Positions 14,282 through 18,893 of a stretch of DNA of 18,893 nt are shown here, piece after piece. Position 1 is the first letter of the stretch; each line of letters begins with the position of its first letter. Below the pieces are notes generated by a model. The model saw nothing but the letters and a program-made list of their open reading frames with translations, ran no database searches and was not told where the DNA came from. A program made the position numbers and the translations under genes. Source of the DNA: Pseudomonas sp. UBA4194 (GTDB lineage Bacteria; Pseudomonadota; Gammaproteobacteria; Pseudomonadales; Pseudomonadaceae). The stretch is from assembly GCF_002379585.1 (NCBI RefSeq), contig NZ_DFUE01000065.1, positions 1-18,893 on the forward strand. Reading direction: 5' to 3'.

Positions 14282-14998
14282 ATGAACACTGATGAACAAA
14301 GCCTGATCGACGGTCTGTTCACACGGCTCAAGCAGGCAGAGGCCGAAGGCGGCGCCCGCGACGCCCAGGCCGATGAGCGGATCAAGGGCCATGTGGCCAA
14401 CCAGCCAGCAGCCGCCTACTACATGGCCCAGGCCATTCTGGTTCAAGAGGCGGCAATCAAGCGCCTGAGCGAGCAGAACAAACAACTGCAAGCCGACCTG
14501 CAGCAGGCCAGGAGCCAGGCGCAATCGCCAGCGCCACAGCAGAGCGGTGGGTTTCTGTCGAGCATCTTCGGTGGCGGCAATCGTGATGTGCAGCCGGCCC
14601 AGCCTGCGCAACCCAGCGGCAGCGGCTGGCGTGAACCGTCGCGCCAGGCACCGGCCTACCAGCCGCCACCCCAGCAGAACTATGCGCCACAAGGTCAGGC
14701 GCCTGCCGGCGGTGGCTTCATGCGCGGCGCCTTGCAGACCGCCGCCGGCGTGGCAGGGGGTGTGATGTTGGCCGAGGGCATCAGCAGCCTGTTTCACCAC
14801 AACAATCCCCAGGAGATTGTCGAGGTCATCAAGGAAGAGCCTGCCCAGGCGGCCGACACGAGCGGTTGGAATGACACGGCTGATAACCAGCAGGTGAGCA
14901 ACGACAGCTGGAATGATCAAGGTGGCCTGGCCGATACCGATTACGACAGCGGTGGCGACGAAGGTGGGTTCTTTTCCAATGACGATGATTATGTGTAA
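14282..14998 (+). CDS. DUF2076 family protein
   Basis: 238 residues, function unknown. The N-terminus NTDEQSLIDGLFTRLKQAE (2-20) is the DUF2076 signature, followed by a helical, coiled-coil-like stretch (about 45-80, EAAIKRLSEQNKQLQADLQQ) . The middle is Pro/Gln/Gly-rich (82-145) and interrupts with FLSSIFGGG (91-99). A Gly/Ala-rich hydrophobic segment (146-170, FMRGALQTAAGVAGGVMLAE) could associate with membrane. The C-terminus is strongly acidic (DTDYDSGGDEGG, DDDY). GAGG (14273-14276) lies 5 nt before the ATG at 14282; the frame is open further upstream to 14195, but that part lacks a ribosome binding site. No signal peptide. Confidence 0.85.
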   Translation: MNTDEQSLIDGLFTRLKQAEAEGGARDAQADERIKGHVANQPAAAYYMAQAILVQEAAIKRLSEQNKQLQADLQQARSQAQSPAPQQSGGFLSSIFGGGNRDVQPAQPAQPSGSGWREPSRQAPAYQPPPQQNYAPQGQAPAGGGFMRGALQTAAGVAGGVMLAEGISSLFHHNNPQEIVEVIKEEPAQAADTSGWNDTADNQQVSNDSWNDQGGLADTDYDSGGDEGGFFSNDDDYV

Positions 14999-15012
14999 AG
15001 GCTGACGACGTC

Positions 15013-15075
15013 TTTGCGGCTTCACGCCGCTCCTGCAGGGCCGCAATCTTGCCAGGAGCGGGGTGAAGCCGCGAA
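15013..15075. repeat. Inverted REP pair, GCGGCTT class
   Basis: Arms at 15013-15037 (TTTGCGGCTTCACGCCGCTC and on) and 15053-15075 (CAGGAGCGGGGTGAAGCCGC and on) are inverted copies of the class found after rluE. The pair directly follows the DUF2076 stop codon and probably ends that transcript, separating it from the NYN gene. Confidence 0.85.
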
Positions 15076-15153
15076 CAGGCCCTCACAACCCCCGCAACAC
15101 TGTCATACTACCCGCCCATCAAGCCCAGGCGCCCAGCGCGACGAGGATGTGCG

Positions 15154-15633
15154 GTGAAGAAGATCGCGGTGTTCGCCGATGTACAGAATCTCTATTACAC
15201 CGTGCGCCAGGCCCATGGCTGCCACTTCAATTACGCGGCCTTGTGGGCCGACATCAGCCAGCGCGGACAAATCGTCGAGGCCTATGCCTACGCCATCGAC
15301 CGCGGCGACAGCAAACAGCAGCAGTTCCAGCAGATCCTGCGCAACCTGGGCTTCACGGTCAAACTCAAACCGTACATCCAGCGCAGCGACGGCTCCGCCA
15401 AAGGGGACTGGGATGTGGGCATCACCATCGATATCATGGACGCCGCCGACCACGTCGACGAAGTGGTACTGGCTTCGGGCGATGGTGACTTCGACCTGCT
15501 GCTCGATCGCATCATCGGCAAGCACGGCGTCGAAGCCGTGGCCTATGGCGTACCGGGCCTGACCGCCAACTCACTGATCCGCGCCGCGACCCGCTATGTG
15601 CCCATCGAGGGCGCATTGCTGCTGAAGAATTGA
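15154..15633 (+). CDS. NYN-domain protein (LabA/PIN-like), predicted nuclease
   Basis: 159 residues forming one NYN (PIN-like) domain, predicted to be a metal-dependent ribonuclease. The acidic residues expected at the active site are present: D9 and N12 in VFADVQN, D85 and D87 in KGDWDVG, and D110 and D112 in ASGDGDFD. It starts with GTG at 15154, supported by GAGGA (15143-15147) 6 nt upstream. The next gene begins 12 bp after its stop, and the stop codon TGA is the beginning of that gene's GAGG ribosome binding site, so the two are surely co-transcribed and perhaps translationally coupled. Its RNA target is unknown. Confidence 0.9.
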   Translation: MKKIAVFADVQNLYYTVRQAHGCHFNYAALWADISQRGQIVEAYAYAIDRGDSKQQQFQQILRNLGFTVKLKPYIQRSDGSAKGDWDVGITIDIMDAADHVDEVVLASGDGDFDLLLDRIIGKHGVEAVAYGVPGLTANSLIRAATRYVPIEGALLLKN

Positions 15634-15645
15634 GGTTTCACCGTT

Positions 15646-16257
15646 TTGGAACGCATTGCTGTCATCGACTTCGAAACCACTGGCATCTCGCCGAACATGG
15701 GCTGTCGCGCTACGGAAATCGCCGTGGTGATGCTCGAGCGCGGGCAGATCGTGGGGCGCTACCAGAGCCTGATGAATGCCGGCCTGCCGGTGCCTGGCTT
15801 CGTCGCCAGCCTGACCGGCATCACCACGGCCATGGTGCGCAAGGCGCCGCCTGCCGCCGAAGTCATGGCCGAAGTGGCGGAGTTTGTCGGCAGCACGCCG
15901 CTGCTGGCGCACAACGCCTCTTTCGACCAGAAGTTCTGGGACCACGAGCTGAGCCTGTTGCGCCGTGAACGTGTGCAGAGTTTTGCCTGTTCCATGCTGC
16001 TGGCCCGGCGTCTGTTCCCCGGCGCCCCCAATCACAAGCTGGGCACCCTGACTCAGTGGGCCAAGCTGCCTCACACCGGCCAGGCGCACCGGGCCATGGC
16101 CGATGCCGAAATGGCGGCCAACCTGACGCAACACCTGGCCACCGAACTGCGCGAGCGCCATGGGTTGGCGCAGGTGTCGCACGGGCTGTTCTGCACGTTG
16201 CAGAAAGTGCCGGTGGCGAAGATGTTGGACGCACTGCAGAAGCATCGATCGGCGTAG
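15646..16257 (+). CDS. DEDDh 3'-5' exonuclease (DnaQ/RNase T superfamily)
   Basis: 203-residue exonuclease with all five expected residues: D8 and E10 in VIDFETTG, D94 in AHNASFD, H148 and D153 in HRAMADAE. Family members trim DNA or RNA 3' ends; the sequence does not tell which, and it is neither the epsilon subunit nor RNase T by overall sequence. The start is TTG at 15646, 10 nt after GAGG (15632-15635), a weak start that suggests dependence on translation of the NYN gene just upstream. The C-terminus (165-203) is helical and basic. REP elements follow immediately. Confidence 0.9.
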   Translation: MERIAVIDFETTGISPNMGCRATEIAVVMLERGQIVGRYQSLMNAGLPVPGFVASLTGITTAMVRKAPPAAEVMAEVAEFVGSTPLLAHNASFDQKFWDHELSLLRRERVQSFACSMLLARRLFPGAPNHKLGTLTQWAKLPHTGQAHRAMADAEMAANLTQHLATELRERHGLAQVSHGLFCTLQKVPVAKMLDALQKHRSA

Positions 16258-16270
16258 GGCTTTCGGGCCC

Positions 16271-16372
16271 CTCGCGGGTAGAACCCGCTCCCACAGGGTA
16301 TTTCAGGCCAAACAGGTAACGTGTGCACGCCACCGTTCACCTGTGGGAGCGGGTTCTACCCGCGATAGCGGC
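16271..16372. repeat. Inverted REP pair
   Basis: REP palindromes at 16271-16299 (CTCGCGGGTAGAACCCGCTC) and 16341-16372 (CTGTGGGAGCGGGTTCTACC) face each other across 41 bp. Both have the GGTAGAACC loop. The pair lies between the exonuclease and yedA genes and probably separates their transcripts. The short stretch 16373-16416 is then the only room left for a yedA promoter. Confidence 0.88.
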
Positions 16373-16416
16373 CTCACTGACACACCCGAAAAACAACACC
16401 ACGGACGACCTTCACA

Positions 16417-17316
16417 ATGCCTGCTTCCCCCCGCTCGCCGCTGATGCTGATCGGCGCTTTTCTCGCCCTGTATCTTGTCTGGGGTTCGACCTACCTGTTC
16501 ATCCGCATCGGCGTTGAATCCTGGCCGCCGCTGCTCATGGCCGGGGTGCGCTTCGTGATTGCCGGCAGCATTCTCTACACCTTCCTGCGCCTGCGCGGTG
16601 CGCCCAATCCCAGCTGGCGCCAGTGGCGCGCCGCCGGTTGCATCGGCGTGCTGCTGCTCAGTTGCGGCAATGGCGGGGTGACCGTGGCAGAGCATGCCGG
16701 GGTAGCCTCCGGGGTGGCGGCCCTGGCGGTGGCCACGGTGCCGTTGTTCACCCTCGTGTTCGGTTTGCTGCGGGGCCAGCGCAATACCCGCCTGGAGTGG
16801 GCCGGCATCGTCCTGGGCCTGGTGGGCATCGGCCTGCTCAACCTCGGCTCGAACCTGCAGGCCAGCCCGTTCGGTGCTGCGCTGATTCTGTTCGCCGCGG
16901 CGTCCTGGGCTTTCGGTTCGGTCTGGAGTCGCAGCCTGCCATTGCCCGAGGGGGCCATGGCCAGCGCGGCCGAGATGCTCATCGGTGGCGCGGTGTTGCT
17001 GCTCGGCAGCGCACTCAGTGGCGAGCGCATGACACAGTGGCCCACCCTGGCCGGTTGGGGGGCGCTGGCGTATCTGGTGTGTTTCGGCTCGATCCTGGCG
17101 TTCAGCGCCTACATGTACCTGCTCAAACACGTGCGCCCGGCGGCGGCCACCAGCTATGCCTACGTCAACCCGGCGGTGGCTGTGCTGTTGGGAATCCTCT
17201 TTGCCGACGAACACATCGGTGCCGTCGAATGCCTGGCCATGGCGGTGATCATCGGGGCCGTGGTGTTGATCGGCGTGCCGCAATGGCGCAAAGCGCAAGA
17301 AGCGCCGACAGGGTAA
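16417..17316 (+). CDS. yedA: YedA-like drug/metabolite exporter (EamA, DMT superfamily)
   Basis: 299-residue inner-membrane protein with ten predicted helices made of two EamA repeats (about 10-140 and 150-290). The opening LMLIGAFLALYLVWGSTYLFIRIG (9-32) and the segment GNGGVTVAEHAGVASGVAAL (84-103) fit the YedA subgroup. The second half repeats the pattern with SWAFGSVWSR (163-172) and YAYVNPAVAVLLGILF (248-263). The substrate is unknown. The ATG at 16417 has only a weak GGA tract at 16403-16405. rhlE starts 40 bp downstream on the same strand, so read-through is possible. Confidence 0.88.
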   Translation: MPASPRSPLMLIGAFLALYLVWGSTYLFIRIGVESWPPLLMAGVRFVIAGSILYTFLRLRGAPNPSWRQWRAAGCIGVLLLSCGNGGVTVAEHAGVASGVAALAVATVPLFTLVFGLLRGQRNTRLEWAGIVLGLVGIGLLNLGSNLQASPFGAALILFAAASWAFGSVWSRSLPLPEGAMASAAEMLIGGAVLLLGSALSGERMTQWPTLAGWGALAYLVCFGSILAFSAYMYLLKHVRPAAATSYAYVNPAVAVLLGILFADEHIGAVECLAMAVIIGAVVLIGVPQWRKAQEAPTG

Positions 17317-17355
17317 ACTGCGCGCCATTGCGAAACATCTTCTAACGGTAGACCC

Positions 17356-18690
17356 ATGACATTCGCCTCCCTTGGCCTGATCGAACCCCTGCAGCGCGCC
17401 CTCCAAACCCTGGGCTATGAAACGCCGACGCCAGTGCAGGCCAAAGCCATTCCCGCAGTGCTGGCCGGCCGCGACCTGATGGCCGCCGCCCAGACCGGTA
17501 CCGGCAAGACCGCCGGCTTCGCCCTGCCACTGTTGCAGCAATTGGCGATGGAGGGCCCCAAGGTGGCCAGCAACTCGGTGCGTGCACTGGTGCTGTGCCC
17601 GACCCGGGAGCTGGCCGAGCAGGTGCATGCCAACATCGTCGAGTACGGCGAGCATCTGCCTCTGAGCACTTACGCGGTGTATGGCGGGGTGAGCATCAAC
17701 CCGCAGATGATGAAGCTGCGCAAGGGCATCGATCTGCTGGTGGCAACGCCGGGGCGCTTGCTGGATCTGTATCGGCAGAACGCGGTCAAGTTCAGCCAGT
17801 TGCAGACGCTGGTGCTGGACGAAGCGGACCGCATGCTCGACCTGGGTTTTTCCGAAGAGCTTCGAGATATCTACGCTGCACTGCCGAAGAAGCGCCAGAC
17901 ACTGCTGTTCTCCGCGACTTTCTCCGATTCCATTCGCCTGTTGGCAGGGCAGATGCTCAATGACCCCCTGAGCATTGAAGTCAGCCCGCGTAACGTGGCG
18001 GCCAGCTCGGTGAAGCAGTGGATCGTGCCTGTGGATAAAAAGCGCAAGGCCGAGCTGTTCTGCCACCTGTTGAAAAAGCAGCGCTGGAAACAGGTGCTGG
18101 TGTTCGCCAAGACGCGCAATGGTGTCGATGCGCTGGTCGAGAAGTTGCAGGGCTTGGGTGTGAACGCCGACGGCATTCACGGCGACAAGCCCCAGGCCAC
18201 TCGCCAGCGCGCGCTGGATCGATTCAAGGCCTCGGAAGTGCAGATTCTGGTGGCCACCGATGTCGCGGCGCGCGGGCTGGATATCGACGACCTGCCGCTG
18301 GTGGTGAATTTCGATCTGCCGATCGTGGCCGAGGACTACATCCACCGCATCGGCCGCACCGGCCGTGCGGGCGCCACCGGCGAGGCGATCTCACTGGTGT
18401 GTGCCGATGAGGTGCAGTTGCTGTCGGCCATCGAGATGTTGACCCGGCAGACCTTGAAGCGGGTGGATGAGCCGGATTTCGTGCCCGATCACCGCGTGCC
18501 GGATACGGACGCGACGGGTCAGGTGGTGAAAAAGCCAAAGAAACCGAAAAAGCCCAAGGTCAGCGGCAACAAGAAGAACCTGGGGCGTTGGGTGGACAGC
18601 GGAGATGCGCCGGTGGAAGCCATGCCGGCGGCGAAACCGGTGCGCAAGGTGCCGGTGTTCAATACGGGGCCGCGTAAACGCAAGCCTTGA
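17356..18690 (+). CDS. rhlE: DEAD-box ATP-dependent RNA helicase RhlE
   Basis: 444-residue RNA helicase that remodels structured RNA, in Enterobacteria linked to ribosome assembly and mRNA decay. Motifs in order: Q motif with F3 and PTPVQ (24-28), Walker A AQTGTGKT (45-52), PTRELA (82-87), TPGR (131-134), DEAD (155-158), SAT (186-188), then in the second RecA domain ATDVAARGLDID and HRIGRTGRAG. After about residue 375 comes a basic, Lys/Pro-rich tail (KKPKKPKKPK and a final RKRKP), the variable RNA-binding tail of RhlE proteins. The ATG at 17356 begins MTFASLGL, the normal start. Pseudomonas often carries more than one RhlE paralogue; which one this is cannot be told from the window. Confidence 0.93.
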   Translation: MTFASLGLIEPLQRALQTLGYETPTPVQAKAIPAVLAGRDLMAAAQTGTGKTAGFALPLLQQLAMEGPKVASNSVRALVLCPTRELAEQVHANIVEYGEHLPLSTYAVYGGVSINPQMMKLRKGIDLLVATPGRLLDLYRQNAVKFSQLQTLVLDEADRMLDLGFSEELRDIYAALPKKRQTLLFSATFSDSIRLLAGQMLNDPLSIEVSPRNVAASSVKQWIVPVDKKRKAELFCHLLKKQRWKQVLVFAKTRNGVDALVEKLQGLGVNADGIHGDKPQATRQRALDRFKASEVQILVATDVAARGLDIDDLPLVVNFDLPIVAEDYIHRIGRTGRAGATGEAISLVCADEVQLLSAIEMLTRQTLKRVDEPDFVPDHRVPDTDATGQVVKKPKKPKKPKVSGNKKNLGRWVDSGDAPVEAMPAAKPVRKVPVFNTGPRKRKP

Positions 18691-18718
18691 TAAGGGGCGG
18701 AGATCGGCGGTGACTGGT

Positions 18719-18893
18719 CCCCTCACCCCAGCCCTCTCCCTGAGGGAGAGGGAGCCGTACGAGGGTGTTGCGGGTGTCGGTGATCAGCTTTTCGCCCCCT
18801 CTCGCTGAGGGAGAGGGAGCCGTACGAGGGTGTTGCGGATGTCGATGATCCGCTTTTAGCCCCCTCTCCCCTAGGGAGAGGGTTGGGGTGAGG
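18719..18893. repeat. Palindromic intergenic repeat, tandemly expanded form (reaches window end)
   Basis: Starts with CCCCTCACCCCAGCCCTCTC and ends at the window edge with AGGGAGAGGGTTGGGGTGAG, so the ends form an inverted repeat. Inside, a 65-bp unit repeats: GAGGGAGAGGGAGCCGTACG is found at 18742 and again at 18807, and the next GGGAGAGGG follows after another 65 bp. Units differ by a few substitutions. The ends match the short element at 4681-4757. It lies just after rhlE and can form strong stems, so it may end that transcript. Confidence 0.85.

Noticed and set aside
16303..18345. 680-codon open frame antisense to yedA and rhlE
   Set aside because: His/Gln/Gly-rich shadow of two well-identified genes, crossing their boundary and a REP element.

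Overview
The window reads as a stretch of Pseudomonas chromosome, most like the P. putida/P. fluorescens side of the genus. The evidence is high G+C with G/C-ending codons, GAGG/AGGA ribosome binding sites, many Pseudomonas-type REP palindromes between genes, and a familiar gene order. From memory, P. aeruginosa keeps rhlE, hrpB, a lipoprotein gene, a cation-efflux gene, an Lrp-type regulator, rluE and amn in the same neighbourhood (about PA3950 to PA3970), so most of this is core genome.

Layout. 119-2270 (+): amn (AMP nucleosidase) and rluE (23S rRNA pseudouridine synthase). 2271-2670: REP repeats, including three tandem units of about 70 bp. 2673-3152 (-): an Lrp/AsnC regulator. 3153-3614: divergent regulatory region with spaced TTGC/GCAA-type motifs, a promoter-like sequence and a G+C-rich, hairpin-rich segment that ends in a textbook intrinsic terminator, probably a small RNA. 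3615-4658 (+): secreted low-complexity DUF6515-type protein. 4788-6103 (-): two-gene operon of a lipoprotein and a FieF-like cation efflux pump. 6275-8797 (+): hrpB helicase. 8976-10475: divergent pair of a GlxA/FtrA-type AraC regulator and a single-domain rhodanese. 10730-11899 (-): MFS transporter. 12251-14065 (-): a YciC-like membrane protein followed by an endonuclease/exonuclease/phosphatase-fold protein. 14282-14998 (+): DUF2076 protein. 15154-16257 (+): NYN-domain nuclease and DEDDh 3'-5' exonuclease, a tight pair. 16417-18690 (+): yedA-like exporter and rhlE RNA helicase. The window ends in a tandemly expanded intergenic repeat.

The strongest non-routine signal is at hrpB. Most of this gene looks foreign in codon choice, and a second, diverged copy of the hrpB 3' end lies about 1.9 kb downstream (10672-10716), next to the convergent MFS gene where the native hrpB should end. 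The simplest reading is that incoming DNA carrying an hrpB allele plus the ftrA-like/rhodanese pair integrated by recombination at hrpB, leaving a mosaic helicase gene and a stub of the original 3' end. The regulator/rhodanese pair then has its own candidate operator, an inverted repeat with 8-bp perfect arms in the divergent gap.

RNA metabolism is a recurring theme in the window (rluE, hrpB, NYN nuclease, DEDDh exonuclease, rhlE), but only the NYN/exonuclease pair is arranged as an obvious transcription unit. No tRNA, rRNA, CRISPR array, intact insertion sequence or phage gene was seen.
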